Shown one piece after another: positions 8,196 to 16,566 of a stretch of DNA of 64,000 nucleotides. Source of the DNA: Martinezella dioscoreae. Its GTDB lineage: Bacteria; Pseudomonadota; Alphaproteobacteria; Rhizobiales; Rhizobiaceae. Every line of letters starts with the position of its first letter. Positions within the stretch are counted from its first letter, which is position 1. Below the pieces are notes generated by a model. The model was not told the origin of the DNA. It saw only the letters and a program-made list of their open reading frames with translations, and did no database searches. The stretch lies in contig NZ_BLAJ01000001.1 of assembly GCF_009176305.1 (NCBI RefSeq), positions 1,054,001 to 1,118,000 of the forward strand, in the 5' to 3' direction. Both the position numbers and the translations under genes were made by a program.

Positions 8196-8918
8196 TTGCT
8201 GGCACTCTTTCATGCCTTCTCCACGAAATGTAACCAGATTCAGCGTGCGATAAAACTTGGCGATGATGAGCTTGTAGCGTCACTCGATCGCGAATTGGAG
8301 CCACTTATCGCGGCTATCCTGGCCTATAAGGCTACGAGCCTGCTTGAAATTTACATGCAGCTCCAGTTTATGAACAATCTCATCCGAGAAGAATCGGACG
8401 ATCGCTCGCGCGTCATGCGCAACTCCGCATCGCTGTCGGTATTGATCGATCGCTACTTCGGCGGTGCAAGCGAAGCAGCAGGCGAAGTTCTTCGGGCATT
8501 TTCAAGCGAGAAGATCGATCGGGACGATGCGTTCGGCTTCGAAGAAAGCAGCGTTCTCAATGATGTCATTCTGGACAGCCTGCCGGATCGCGTTGCCGTC
8601 GTGACGCGGGACTATCGCTACCTCTACAGCAACGCCGCCAATTCGGAGTTTCTGAAGTCGAAGCCGATGGAACTCGTGGGACGTCATATCTCGGAATTTG
8701 TCGGTGCGGAAGATTTCGAAAACAGCCTCAAGGCGAAGCTTGATGCCTGCTTTACCGGGGAGAAGGTGGAGTGCCTTTATCCCTCCTATCGCCAGATCGA
8801 ACCTGGCAAGGTATTCCACTGCACGATGACGCCGTTGCGGGCAAAGGCGGAAGTGATCGGCGCATTGCTCGTCATGCACGAGATCATCGCCGTTCCCGCA
8901 GGCATGCTGGTGGCCTGA
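8196..8918 (+). CDS. PAS-domain protein without a visible output domain
   Basis: A 240-residue soluble protein. The N-terminal half is predicted helical (KCNQIQRAIKLGDDELVASLDRELEPLIAAIL...), then a PAS domain spans about residues 120-230, with LDSLPDRVAVVTRDYRYLYSNAANSEF and LVGRHISEFVG followed by a FHCTMTPLRA strand. No kinase, GGDEF or DNA-binding segment follows, so it may be a sensor that acts through a partner. I chose TTG at 8196 because AGGAGGG (8184-8190) lies five bases upstream; an in-frame GTG at 8172 would put the ribosome site inside the gene. It is preceded by a 272-base gap. Confidence 0.7.
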   Translation: MLALFHAFSTKCNQIQRAIKLGDDELVASLDRELEPLIAAILAYKATSLLEIYMQLQFMNNLIREESDDRSRVMRNSASLSVLIDRYFGGASEAAGEVLRAFSSEKIDRDDAFGFEESSVLNDVILDSLPDRVAVVTRDYRYLYSNAANSEFLKSKPMELVGRHISEFVGAEDFENSLKAKLDACFTGEKVECLYPSYRQIEPGKVFHCTMTPLRAKAEVIGALLVMHEIIAVPAGMLVA

Positions 8919-8926
8919 ACTCGCGT

Positions 8927-9109
8927 TCAGGCCTCAAACAGCAGTTTTCCAATCACGTCCGGTATCAGGCGAAGATTGTGTTCGCTTGATTTAGTGCTGT
9001 CTCGATCCGCTTCGACCGTATCGGACCGCGATCGATCGCTCGTCTCTTCGTTATCGCCGCTGCATTCGAAGCAGTAGCAGCGGAACCGGATCACTTTCGG
9101 CTGTTTCAT
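8927..9109 (-). CDS. Possible small Cys-rich protein coupled to the zigA-like gene
   Basis: A 60-residue open frame whose ATG overlaps the stop codon of the upstream GTPase gene as ATGA, the same coupling seen in real operons here. The product begins [18 protein letters not shown], with three Cys in a CYCFEC arrangement that could bind metal, then a charged middle and a hydrophobic C-terminus. No family is recognised, composition is not decisive, and the frame could be fortuitous. If real, its position downstream of a zinc-responsive GTPase suggests a metal-related role. Confidence 0.35.
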   Translation of the reverse strand: MKQPKVIRFRCYCFECSGDNEETSDRSRSDTVEADRDSTKSSEHNLRLIPDVIGKLLFEA

Positions 9110-10311
9110 GCCGGTAACCTGTTCCAGCTTGCAAAGGGATCGGGCAGATTGCGCCAACGTTCGGGCGTGAAGCGGTCCGCCTTGACGAGGCAGGCATTCA
9201 GTTCGGCGGTAATCTGTTTTTCGCTCATGGGGTCGGCGCCGATGAACACCAGCTCCTGGCGGCGGTCCCCCCAGATCGGATCGAGATAGGGTGCCAGCGC
9301 TCGCTGGAAGCCGGGATCGCGCGGCCATTGGTCCTGCGGCACGGCAGCCCACCAGAGGCCCATCTTGCCCGTGCGGACGAGCGCACCCGCCTGGCTCATT
9401 TCGCCGACATAATAGGGCCGCGTCGCCAGCCAGAAGAAGCCCTTGGCTCTGACAACGCCCGGCCACGAGCGATTGAGGAAGGCTTGGAATTTCGCGGGGT
9501 CGAACGGTTTCTTCGCGCGGTAGACGAAGGAGCGAATGCCATATTCTTCCGTTTCGGGAACATGATCCTTGAAACCGTGCAATTCCTTGTACCAGAGCGG
9601 ATGCGTTTCGGCGCGATCGATATCGAAGCGTCCGGTGCCGAGAACCTCCACCGGTTCGACTGCACCGAAATCCGCTTCGATGAGACGCGCATCGGGGTTG
9701 AGGCCGACGATGATCTTGCGGGCGGCGTCGCGTTGTTCAACCGTTGCCGAACCGACCTTGTTGAGAATGACGACATCGGCAAATTCGATCTGCTCGACCA
9801 GCAGGTCGACAATGGTCCGGTTATCGCCTTCACCTGTGGTTTCACCGCGATCGGCCAGGAAATCCGTCGATCCGTAGTCGGCAAGAAGATTGGCCGCATC
9901 GACGACCGTCACCATCGTATCTAGCCGGGCAACGTCGGAAAGACTGCGTCCGTCTTCGTCACGGAATTCAAAGGTGGTTGCAACGGGCAGGGGCTCGGCA
10001 ATGCCTGTGGATTCGATTAGGAGGTAATCGAAGCGATCCTGCTCCGCGAGCTGACGGACTTCCTTCAGCAGGTCGTCGCGCAGCGTGCAACAGATGCAGC
10101 CATTGGTCATCTCGACGAGCTGTTCCTCTGTGCGGGAGAGATTAGCGCCGCCATCGCGCACCAGAGCCGCATCGATATTCACCTCGCTCATGTCGTTGAC
10201 GATGACAGCGACCCGCAGGCCCTCGCGATTGTTGAGGATATGATTGAGCAGCGTCGTCTTGCCGGCGCCGAGAAAACCGGAGAGGACGGTAACCGGGAGC
10301 TTCTTGTTCAT
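9106..10311 (-). CDS. zigA: COG0523 GTPase, ZigA/CobW-type zinc metallochaperone
   Basis: G3E-family P-loop GTPase of 401 residues. Walker A is [11 protein letters not shown] near the N-terminus, the metal-binding CXCC motif is NGCICC, and the guanine-specificity loop is LNKVGS. A C-terminal CobW_C domain follows. Members induced by zinc starvation deliver scarce zinc to client enzymes. Here the function is supported by a Zur-like palindrome 17-33 bases upstream and by the adjacent znuA; a role in cobalt insertion (CobW proper) is less likely because the B12 genes are elsewhere. The precise symbol is inferred from context. Confidence 0.85.
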   Translation of the reverse strand: MNKKLPVTVLSGFLGAGKTTLLNHILNNREGLRVAVIVNDMSEVNIDAALVRDGGANLSRTEEQLVEMTNGCICCTLRDDLLKEVRQLAEQDRFDYLLIESTGIAEPLPVATTFEFRDEDGRSLSDVARLDTMVTVVDAANLLADYGSTDFLADRGETTGEGDNRTIVDLLVEQIEFADVVILNKVGSATVEQRDAARKIIVGLNPDARLIEADFGAVEPVEVLGTGRFDIDRAETHPLWYKELHGFKDHVPETEEYGIRSFVYRAKKPFDPAKFQAFLNRSWPGVVRAKGFFWLATRPYYVGEMSQAGALVRTGKMGLWWAAVPQDQWPRDPGFQRALAPYLDPIWGDRRQELVFIGADPMSEKQITAELNACLVKADRFTPERWRNLPDPFASWNRLPA

Positions 10312-10327
10312 GACAACCTCTTTTGTA

Positions 10328-10344
10328 ATGTAATATCATTACAT
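10328..10344. promoter_or_regulatory. Zur-box-like palindrome upstream of zigA
   Basis: ATGTAATATCATTACAT is a near-perfect 17-base palindrome (7 of 8 arm positions pair around the central T), placed just before the start of the COG0523 GTPase. Its form resembles alphaproteobacterial Zur sites, and a zur gene lies in the same locus. Confidence 0.7.
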
Positions 10345-10393
10345 TTACTGTGGTGAAAAAAGCGAGCCATGCGCTCGCTTCCTTCGGCGATGT

Positions 10394-11356
10394 TCAGCCT
10401 TGTGCTGAAAGGCAGGTTTTCAGGGAGCTTGCGATGCCGCGCATCAGGTCGAAATAGAGATCCGGTCCTTGCGGCAGCGTTGCGGCTTCCGGGTCCAGAA
10501 CACCAGATTTTGCCGCCGTGCCTTCCAGGACCACATTGACCAGCTTCGGTTCGAATTGCGGCTCGGCGAAGACGCAGGTCGCGCCGAGATCGGCGACCTT
10601 GCTATGGATCTCGGCGACGCGCTGCGCGCCCGGGATGGTTTCCGGGCTGACCGTGATCGAGCCTGAGACACGCACGCCATAGCGATGCTCAAAATACTGG
10701 TAGGCATCATGAAAGACGATGAAAGGCTTGTCCTTCACGGGGGCGAGCGTCGAAGCGATTTCCGCATCAAGCGCATCGAGTTTGTCGTCCAAGGTCTTCT
10801 GATTTGCCTCGTAGGTGAGGGCGTTGGCGGGATCGGCCGCGACCAGTGACGTCGTGATTTCGGCGACCATCGCCTTGGCATTGTGCGGATCGAGCCAAAG
10901 GTGAGTGTCGAACTCGCCATGATCGTGTGCATGATCATCGCTGGCTTCGTGTTCGTCGCCATCGTCATGCGGTTCGAAAGCGCCGCCTTCGCGGAACTTC
11001 AGTTTGGCGATGCCGGGTGCGTCGTCAAGCTCAACGACGGTGGCATTGGTACCAAGTGCGGCAAGCGGCTTCTGCAGAAAAGCTTCCATGCCCGGCCCAA
11101 CCCAGAAGACTACTTTCGCCTCCTGAAGGCTGCGCGCATTCGACGGCTTGAGCGCATAGGTATGCGGCGAAGCAGCACCATCGACGATCAGATCCGGGGT
11201 GCCGACGCCCTGCATGACAGCTGCGACCAGCGAGTGGATCGGCTTGATGGAGACGACGACTTTCGGCGCATCGGCAGCCGTGGCGGTTGTGCTGACGAGC
11301 AGGCCGGAAAGGAGAAGGGAGGCGGCGAGGGGAAGAAGAGTTTTTGCTGCGTTCAT
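10394..11356 (-). CDS. znuA: Zinc ABC transporter substrate-binding protein ZnuA
   Basis: Periplasmic cluster A-I binding protein of 320 residues that hands zinc to ZnuBC. It has a signal peptide (MNAAKTLLPLAASLLLSGLL..., cut near ATAADA), the expected His ligands in KPIHSLV, SPHTYALKPS and THLWLDPHN, and a flexible acidic His-rich loop (about residues 130-150: DDGDEHEASDDHAHDHGE) typical of zinc rather than manganese binders. It is divergent from znuC, and the shared 100-base control region holds Zur-like sites. Confidence 0.95.
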   Translation of the reverse strand: MNAAKTLLPLAASLLLSGLLVSTTATAADAPKVVVSIKPIHSLVAAVMQGVGTPDLIVDGAASPHTYALKPSNARSLQEAKVVFWVGPGMEAFLQKPLAALGTNATVVELDDAPGIAKLKFREGGAFEPHDDGDEHEASDDHAHDHGEFDTHLWLDPHNAKAMVAEITTSLVAADPANALTYEANQKTLDDKLDALDAEIASTLAPVKDKPFIVFHDAYQYFEHRYGVRVSGSITVSPETIPGAQRVAEIHSKVADLGATCVFAEPQFEPKLVNVVLEGTAAKSGVLDPEAATLPQGPDLYFDLMRGIASSLKTCLSAQG

Positions 11357-11380
11357 GCCAGAAATGCCCTTGAATGGGTC

Positions 11381-11395
11381 TGTTATGTTATTACA
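11381..11395. promoter_or_regulatory. Second, weaker Zur-like site in the znuA-znuC control region
   Basis: TGTTATGTTATTACA pairs at 5 of 7 arm positions and lies 25 bases upstream of znuA. It resembles the stronger site nearby and could be a second Zur half-site or an accessory site. Confidence 0.4.
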
Positions 11396-11402
11396 TCAAT
11401 TG

Positions 11403-11417
11403 CGTTATGCTATAACG
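11403..11417. promoter_or_regulatory. Zur-box-like palindrome between znuA and znuC
   Basis: CGTTATGCTATAACG is palindromic at 6 of 7 arm positions and closely matches the GTTATAnTATAAC form of alphaproteobacterial Zur boxes. It sits between the divergent znuA and znuCB-zur genes, so one bound repressor dimer could control both transcripts. Confidence 0.75.
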
Positions 11418-11456
11418 TGTGCGATAGCATGGCGCAATAGTGCAATTGGAAATTTC

Positions 11457-12326
11457 ATGCTTTCTTCCATCGACAGCAAGAGCCGGCCGCTGGTGTCGCT
11501 TCATGATGTCGGCGTCCGCCGCGACGGACGCTGGCTGGTGCGTGGCGTCGATTTCTCCGTCAGTCGCGGCGAGATCGTCACCCTGATCGGCCCGAACGGT
11601 TCCGGTAAATCGACCAGCGCCAAGACGGCGATCGGCGTGCTGAAGCCGGACGAAGGACGTGTCGACCGCATAGCCAATCTGAAGGTCGGCTACGTGCCGC
11701 AGAAGCTTGCCATCGACTGGACCTTGCCGCTTAGCGTGCAGCGGTTGATGACGCTGACCGGGCCTTTGCCGGAGCGCGAGCTGGTTGCTGCTCTTGAAGC
11801 CGTCGGCATCGCGCATCTCGCGAAAGCCGAGGTGCAGCATCTTTCCGGCGGCGAATTCCAGCGGGCGCTGCTGGCGCGCTCCATCGCCCGCAAGCCCGAT
11901 CTGCTTGTGCTGGACGAGCCCGTGCAGGGGGTCGATTTCAGCGGTGAGATCGCGCTTTACGATCTCATCAAGTCGATCCGCAATTCGCAGGGCTGCGGTA
12001 TCCTGCTGATCTCGCATGATCTGCATGTCGTGATGGCGGCGACGGATACTGTGGTCTGCCTGAATGGCCACGTCTGCTGCCGCGGCACGCCACAGACCGT
12101 CAGCCAGAGCCCGGAATATGTGAAGCTGTTCGGTACGCGGGCGGCACAATCCCTGGCGATCTACAGCCACCATCACGATCATACGCATCTGCCTGACGGT
12201 CGCGTGCAGCATGCGGACGGTTCGATTACGGACCATTGCCATGCCGATGATGGCCATCATCATCGCCACGATCACGATGATCATCATCACGGCCATGACC
12301 ATGCCGAGGGGGAGCGCCATGTTTGA
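11457..12326 (+). CDS. znuC: Zinc ABC transporter ATPase ZnuC with His-rich tail
   Basis: ABC ATPase of 289 residues. Walker A is GPNGSGKST, the signature is LSGGEFQRALLARS and Walker B is LLVLDEP. The last 50 or so residues form a striking His/Asp-rich tail with segments such as HHHDHTHLPDGRVQHADG and HHHRHDHDDHHHGHDH, likely binding zinc on the cytoplasmic side. I chose ATG 11457 since the product then starts MLSSIDSKSRPLVSLHDVG; the longer frame runs through the Zur site and znuA. It overlaps znuB by eight bases. Confidence 0.93.
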   Translation: MLSSIDSKSRPLVSLHDVGVRRDGRWLVRGVDFSVSRGEIVTLIGPNGSGKSTSAKTAIGVLKPDEGRVDRIANLKVGYVPQKLAIDWTLPLSVQRLMTLTGPLPERELVAALEAVGIAHLAKAEVQHLSGGEFQRALLARSIARKPDLLVLDEPVQGVDFSGEIALYDLIKSIRNSQGCGILLISHDLHVVMAATDTVVCLNGHVCCRGTPQTVSQSPEYVKLFGTRAAQSLAIYSHHHDHTHLPDGRVQHADGSITDHCHADDGHHHRHDHDDHHHGHDHAEGERHV

Positions 12327-13146
12327 CGATTTCTTCCTGCGCGCCGTCGTCGCCGGCGTCGGGCTGGCGCTGACGACCGGGCCGCTCGGCTGCTTCATCA
12401 TCTGGCGACGTATGGCCTATTTCGGCGACACGATCTCGCATTCGGCATTGCTCGGCGTGGCCCTCTCGCTACTTTTTCAGCTCAATCTAACACTCTCTGT
12501 CTTCGCGGTTGCGGCTCTCGTATCGATCCTGCTTCTGTTCCTGCAGCGGCGGCAGGCGCTGTCGGCGGATGCGCTGCTCGGCATTCTCTCGCATGCGACA
12601 CTGGCCATCGGCCTTGTCATCGTCGCCTTCATGAGCTGGGTGCGGATCGATCTCATCGCCTTCCTCTTCGGCGACATTTTGGCCGTCAGCCAGTCCGATA
12701 TCGCGGTGATCTGGGGCGGCGGCATCCTCGTTCTGGCGGCGATTGCCTGGCTCTGGCGGCCGCTTTTGGCCTCGACAGTCAATCCCGAGCTTGCCGAGGC
12801 AGAAGGATTGCGGCCGGAGCGCGCGCGGCTTCTCTTCATGCTGCTGATGGCTGTGGTGATCGCGATCGCTATGAAAATCGTCGGTATCCTGCTTATCACC
12901 GCGTTGCTGATCATTCCCGCGGCCACCGCACGCCGCTTTGCCTCGACACCGGAAACAATGGCGATCTTTGCTTCGCTGCTTGGCGCCATCGCCGTTGTCG
13001 GCGGGCTTTTCGGATCGCTGCGCTATGATACGCCGTCCGGCCCGTCGATCGTGGTTGCGGCGCTCGTTCTATTTATCATCAGTCTGCTGCCCCTCGTTCG
13101 CAGGAGCGGCACGCCAGCGGCGCAACAGAGAGGACAGTCATCATGA
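12319..13146 (+). CDS. znuB: Zinc ABC transporter permease ZnuB
   Basis: ABC-3 family inner-membrane permease of 275 residues with about eight hydrophobic segments. Family landmarks are the N-terminal GPLGCFIIWRRMAYFGDTISHSALLG, the cytoplasmic LLGILSHATLAIG and the later KIVGILLITALLIIPAATAR. The start at ATG 12319 follows GAGGGGGA and overlaps the end of znuC by eight bases. Its TGA overlaps the ATG of zur, so transporter and repressor are made from one message. Confidence 0.95.
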   Translation: MFDDFFLRAVVAGVGLALTTGPLGCFIIWRRMAYFGDTISHSALLGVALSLLFQLNLTLSVFAVAALVSILLLFLQRRQALSADALLGILSHATLAIGLVIVAFMSWVRIDLIAFLFGDILAVSQSDIAVIWGGGILVLAAIAWLWRPLLASTVNPELAEAEGLRPERARLLFMLLMAVVIAIAMKIVGILLITALLIIPAATARRFASTPETMAIFASLLGAIAVVGGLFGSLRYDTPSGPSIVVAALVLFIISLLPLVRRSGTPAAQQRGQSS

Positions 13147-13541
13147 CCACTCCGATGCTCACCAAGAACCAGTCCCTCGTTTTCGATATCCTGACCAAGG
13201 CGGAGGCGCCGCTCAGCGCTTATACCATCCTGGACAAGCTGCGCGATCAGGGTTTTCGGGCGCCGCTGCAGGTTTACCGGGCGCTCGACAAGCTGCTGGA
13301 ATATGGCGTCGTGCATAGGCTCGAGAGCATCAACTCCTTCGTCGCCTGCGCGCATCCGCACGAAGATTGCCATAGCCATGGCCTCGTTGCCTTTGCCATC
13401 TGCGAAAGCTGCGGCCAGGTGATCGAGTTTCATGATCACGAAGTGGATCATCGGCTGATGGACTGGCTGAAATCGCAGAAGTTCAAGGCGGAGAAGTCGA
13501 CCATCGAAATTCGCGGTCATTGCGCCAATTGCGCGGCTTGA
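13143..13541 (+). CDS. zur: Zinc uptake regulator Zur (Fur family)
   Basis: Fur-family repressor of 132 residues: a winged helix over about residues 1-80 (including YTILDKLRDQGFRAPLQVYRALDKL) and a dimerisation domain with metal ligands. Two Cys pairs form the structural zinc site (CESCG and CANC), and His-rich segments CAHPHEDCHSHG and EFHDHEVDH provide regulatory ligands. Being the last gene of znuCB-zur behind a Zur-like box implies autoregulation. The zinc context and the CAHPHEDCHSHG stretch favour Zur over Fur or Mur. Confidence 0.93.
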   Translation: MTTPMLTKNQSLVFDILTKAEAPLSAYTILDKLRDQGFRAPLQVYRALDKLLEYGVVHRLESINSFVACAHPHEDCHSHGLVAFAICESCGQVIEFHDHEVDHRLMDWLKSQKFKAEKSTIEIRGHCANCAA

Positions 13542-13592
13542 GCTACGGGCCGCAACGTATTCAGCGTTCCATCAATTGCTTATAAGAAAATT

Positions 13593-14123
13593 CTAATCCA
13601 ATCTTTTAAGGTCACGCGCGAAGCGCTGCCAGTTGGCGACGTAATGCTGAGCTGAGCGGCGCAGGCCTTCGATCGTAGCTTCGTCCAGGGTGCGGATGGC
13701 TCTTGCCGGTGCGCCGACGATCAGCGAGCCATCCTGAAATTCCTTGCCTTCCGTGACGAGCGCATTGGCGCCGACGAGGCAATTATTGCCGATCTTCGCG
13801 CCGTTCAGCACGGTGGCACCCATGCCGATTAGCGAATTGTTGCCGATAGTGCAGCCATGGATGATGGCGTGATGGCCAATGGTGCAGCCTTCGCCGATTG
13901 AAACCGGAAAGGCCGGATCGGTGTGGATCATCGTGCCTTCTTGAATATTCGTCGCCTTGCCTATGGCGATCAGCTCATTGTCGCCGCGCAGGACCGAGCC
14001 GAACCAGATGCCGACATCCTCGCCGATCTCGACCTTGCCGATCACGCTTGCGTCTGGCGCAATCCAGTATCGGTCGGGGCCTGGCGTTTTCGGTGTGAGG
14101 CCGGCAAGGGCGTAGAGCGGCAT
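13593..14123 (-). CDS. Gamma-carbonic-anhydrase-family hexapeptide protein
   Basis: Left-handed beta-helix protein of 176 residues (YrdA/PaaY type). Hexapeptide repeats run from about residue 20 to 140, and the three zinc-ligand histidines fit IHTD and IGHHAIIHG. It is close to gamma carbonic anhydrases, but many members have no proven activity. It follows the FAH-family gene by 16 bases on the same strand, so the two are probably cotranscribed. Confidence 0.85.
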   Translation of the reverse strand: MPLYALAGLTPKTPGPDRYWIAPDASVIGKVEIGEDVGIWFGSVLRGDNELIAIGKATNIQEGTMIHTDPAFPVSIGEGCTIGHHAIIHGCTIGNNSLIGMGATVLNGAKIGNNCLVGANALVTEGKEFQDGSLIVGAPARAIRTLDEATIEGLRRSAQHYVANWQRFARDLKRLD

Positions 14124-14139
14124 GGTCGATCCTCCTCGA

Positions 14140-14835
14140 TCAGACGACGTTCAGTACCAGGTTTGCGACGCCATCGACGGCGCAGCTGATCCGGTCGCCG
14201 CGGACAACGGGGCCGACGCCGGCGGGCGTACCTGTCATGATGATATCGCCCGGGGCCAGCGTGAACAGCTTAGAGAGTTCGGCGATGATTTCCGGCACCT
14301 TCCAGATCATCTGAGAGAGATCGCCTCTCTGGGCGGACTCGCCATTGCGCATCAGCCAGATGCCGCCCTTGTCGGGATGGCCGACGCGGGTGGCTGGAAC
14401 CAATGCGGAAACCGGAGCCGAGTGATCGAAGGCCTTGCCGATTTCCCAAGGGCGGCCGAGCTTCTTGGCTTCACCCTGCAGGTCACGGCGGGTGAAATCG
14501 ATGCCGACGCCGTAACCATAGACGCAATCCAGTGCCTGTTCGACCGGGATGTCCGCGCCGCCGCCGCGCAGCGCCACGACTAGCTCCACTTCGTGATGCA
14601 CGTCCGCTGACAGCGAAGGATAGGGGAAATCGCTCGAGACAAGCAGATTGTCCGGGTTCTTCTGGAAGAAGAAAGGCGGTTCGCGGGTGGGGTCATGACC
14701 CATCTCTATGGCGTGGTCGGCATAGTTGCGGCCGACGCAATAGACGCGACGCACGGGGAAAAACTCGGTCTCACCTTCGATCGGCAGAAGGACAGGGGCA
14801 GGTGGCGGAATGACTGTCGTTAGTGGGGCGTTCAT
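14140..14835 (-). CDS. Fumarylacetoacetate hydrolase family protein
   Basis: A 231-residue FAH-domain hydrolase that cleaves C-C bonds in acylpyruvate-type substrates. The start of the domain reads VYCVGRNYADHAIEMG; the metal-site acids lie in HHEVELVVAL and GYGVGIDFTRRD; and the C-terminal APGDIIMTGTPAGVGPV is diagnostic. Single-domain members include acylpyruvases and fumarylpyruvate hydrolases, and the substrate here cannot be told. I used ATG 14835 because the product then starts MNAPLTTVIPP; the upstream extension crosses the divergent promoter of dusA. Confidence 0.87.
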   Translation of the reverse strand: MNAPLTTVIPPPAPVLLPIEGETEFFPVRRVYCVGRNYADHAIEMGHDPTREPPFFFQKNPDNLLVSSDFPYPSLSADVHHEVELVVALRGGGADIPVEQALDCVYGYGVGIDFTRRDLQGEAKKLGRPWEIGKAFDHSAPVSALVPATRVGHPDKGGIWLMRNGESAQRGDLSQMIWKVPEIIAELSKLFTLAPGDIIMTGTPAGVGPVVRGDRISCAVDGVANLVLNVV

Positions 14836-14974
14836 ATGCGCTTTCGAAACTCTCATCTTTTTCAGAGGGCTGCTGCCGTCCGACTCCTTCGGGCAAGCTA
14901 GCATTATTGTTACAGCCGCGAAAACTGGCGTTTTTGAGGGATTTGGTGTAGAGCGCGGATCAGAAAGGTTTCCC

Positions 14975-15988
14975 ATGTATAGCGACGCACTGAAAACTGG
15001 CCGCAAGATCTTTGCGGTTGCCCCCATGATCGACTGGACGGATCGCCATTGCAGATACCTGCATCGGCAGATCAGCCGGCATGCGCTTCTCTATACCGAG
15101 ATGGTGGTGGCGGATGCGATCATTCACGGGCCGCGCGACCGGCTGCTGGGGCATGATGCTGCCGAACATCCCGTCGCGCTGCAGCTTGGCGGCTCCGATC
15201 CGGCCAAGCTTGCCGAGGCGCTGCGGATTGCCGAAGCGTATCATTATGACGAGATCAACCTGAATGTCGGCTGCCCATCCGACCGCGTGCAATCCGGCAC
15301 CTTCGGCGCCTGCCTGATGCTGACGCCGGAGACGGTCGCATCCTGCATTGCGGCGATGAAGGCGATCTCGAAGGCACCCGTCACAGTGAAATGCCGGATC
15401 GGCGTCGATGAGCAGGAACCCGAAGTGGCGCTGCCCGAACTGATGACGCGCGTGCTCGATGCCGGCGCCGATGCGATCTGGATTCATGCCCGCAAGGCCT
15501 GGCTGAAGGGCCTGTCGCCGAAGGAAAACCGCGAAATACCGCCGCTGGACTACGATATCGTCTACCGCATGAAGCAGCGCTGGCCTGAGGTTTTCATCGG
15601 CATCAATGGCGGCATTCAGACGCTGGATCAGGCTGAGGCGCATTTGGCCCACGTCGATGGCGTGATGCTCGGTCGCGCCGCCTATCAGAATGCCGCCATT
15701 CTCGCCGACGTTGACCATCGCTTCTTTGGCGAACCGGCCGCCGAGGCTGACTGGAACGGGCTGCGCGACCGCATGATGGATTATGTGGAGCGCCATATCG
15801 AAAATGGCGGCCGTCTGCAGCATGTCGCGCGCCACATGGTCGGCCTCTTCACCGGCTTGCCGGGCTCGCGCCGCTACCGCCAGATCCTTTCCACCGACGC
15901 CAACAAACCGGAGGCGGGGCCGGAGGTGATTGCCGCCGCCTTCGCGGCGGTGGACTTTGCGGGTGAACGTGAGCGGGTGAGTGCTTGA
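14975..15988 (+). CDS. dusA: tRNA-dihydrouridine synthase DusA
   Basis: FMN-dependent enzyme of 337 residues that reduces uridine 20/20a in the D-loop of tRNA. Landmarks are FAVAPMIDWTDRHCR (flavin site), the catalytic Cys in NLNVGCPSDRVQSG, KCRIGVD, IHARKAWLKGLSPKENR and the GINGGI strand. GCPSDRV plus the ARKAWLKGLSPKENR stretch marks the DusA subfamily rather than DusB or DusC. ATG 14975 was chosen because it follows GAAAGG and gives a normal-length protein; the gene is divergent from the FAH-family gene. Confidence 0.95.
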   Translation: MYSDALKTGRKIFAVAPMIDWTDRHCRYLHRQISRHALLYTEMVVADAIIHGPRDRLLGHDAAEHPVALQLGGSDPAKLAEALRIAEAYHYDEINLNVGCPSDRVQSGTFGACLMLTPETVASCIAAMKAISKAPVTVKCRIGVDEQEPEVALPELMTRVLDAGADAIWIHARKAWLKGLSPKENREIPPLDYDIVYRMKQRWPEVFIGINGGIQTLDQAEAHLAHVDGVMLGRAAYQNAAILADVDHRFFGEPAAEADWNGLRDRMMDYVERHIENGGRLQHVARHMVGLFTGLPGSRRYRQILSTDANKPEAGPEVIAAAFAAVDFAGERERVSA

Positions 15989-16048
15989 GGGGATACTGAT
16001 CCCCACTACCTTCTTCCTTCGAGCGCAGCTTTCGCTACCACCTCACAC

Positions 16049-16206
16049 CCGTCATCCTCGGGCTTGACCCGAGGATCCACGCCCAAGCACATTGGTGCGT
16101 TTAAATCGACAAGAGTGCTGGTTTCGCTTTGGCAGCGTATCCCTTTTCGCCAGAGGAGGCGATGGGGCCTGTGCCTGGATCCTCGGGTCAAGCCCGAGGA
16201 TGACGG
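16049..16206. repeat. Nested inverted-repeat element between dusA and cspA
   Basis: Two 31-base arms, 16049-16079 and 16176-16206, are exact reverse complements separated by 96 bases. Each arm is itself a palindrome (ATCCTCGGG, a 5-base loop, CCCGAGGAT). Palindromes with this core are familiar intergenic repeats in Rhizobiales, often found in inverted pairs. It fills most of the 365-base gap between the two genes; no coding sequence is credible there. Confidence 0.85.
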
Positions 16207-16291
16207 AATGTTAGGATGTTCCGGGGCAGACAACGGACTTGCGGTGAGGGGCATAGCCAAGCTTGCTTCAGGACGAGGGTGCTCTCCTCAC

Positions 16292-16322
16292 AAAAAAAAC
16301 GGCGCGGTTTTCACCGCGCCGT
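16292..16322 (-). terminator. Rho-independent terminator of cspA
   Basis: Nine-base GC-rich arms CGGCGCGGT and ACCGCGCCG with a 4-base loop; read on the minus strand the stem is followed by eight T residues. It lies 32 bases after the cspA stop codon. Confidence 0.92.
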
Positions 16323-16353
16323 TCGAAACCTTGTTCAGGCAGTCACAATAGGC

Positions 16354-16566
16354 TTAGGCAGCCTGGATGTTGACAGCCTTCGGGCCCTTGCCCATGCGAT
16401 CCGGCTCGGTGTCGAAGGTGACCTGCTGGCCTTCGCGCAGCGACTGGATGCCGGAAGCCTGAAGAGCGGAGATGTGGACGAAAACGTCCTTTGCACCGCC
16501 GTCAGGAGTGATGAAACCAAAACCCTTGTCCTGGTTGAAGAATTTTACGGTGCCCTTGGTGGCCAT
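16354..16566 (-). CDS. cspA: Cold-shock domain protein CspA family
   Basis: A single cold-shock domain of 70 residues (OB fold) that binds single-stranded RNA or DNA as an RNA chaperone. RNP1 is KGFGFIT and RNP2 is VFVHIS, and the N-terminus [15 protein letters not shown] is standard. An AAAGGA precedes the ATG. The open frame happens to continue upstream to 16848, but that part is not protein-like and more likely is the long 5' leader usual for such genes. A canonical terminator follows. Confidence 0.95.
   Translation of the reverse strand: MATKGTVKFFNQDKGFGFITPDGGAKDVFVHISALQASGIQSLREGQQVTFDTEPDRMGKGPKAVNIQAA

Noticed and set aside
16006-16351. Short frames on both strands between dusA and cspA
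   Set aside because: They run through the inverted repeat and translate it; no ribosome sites or family resemblance.
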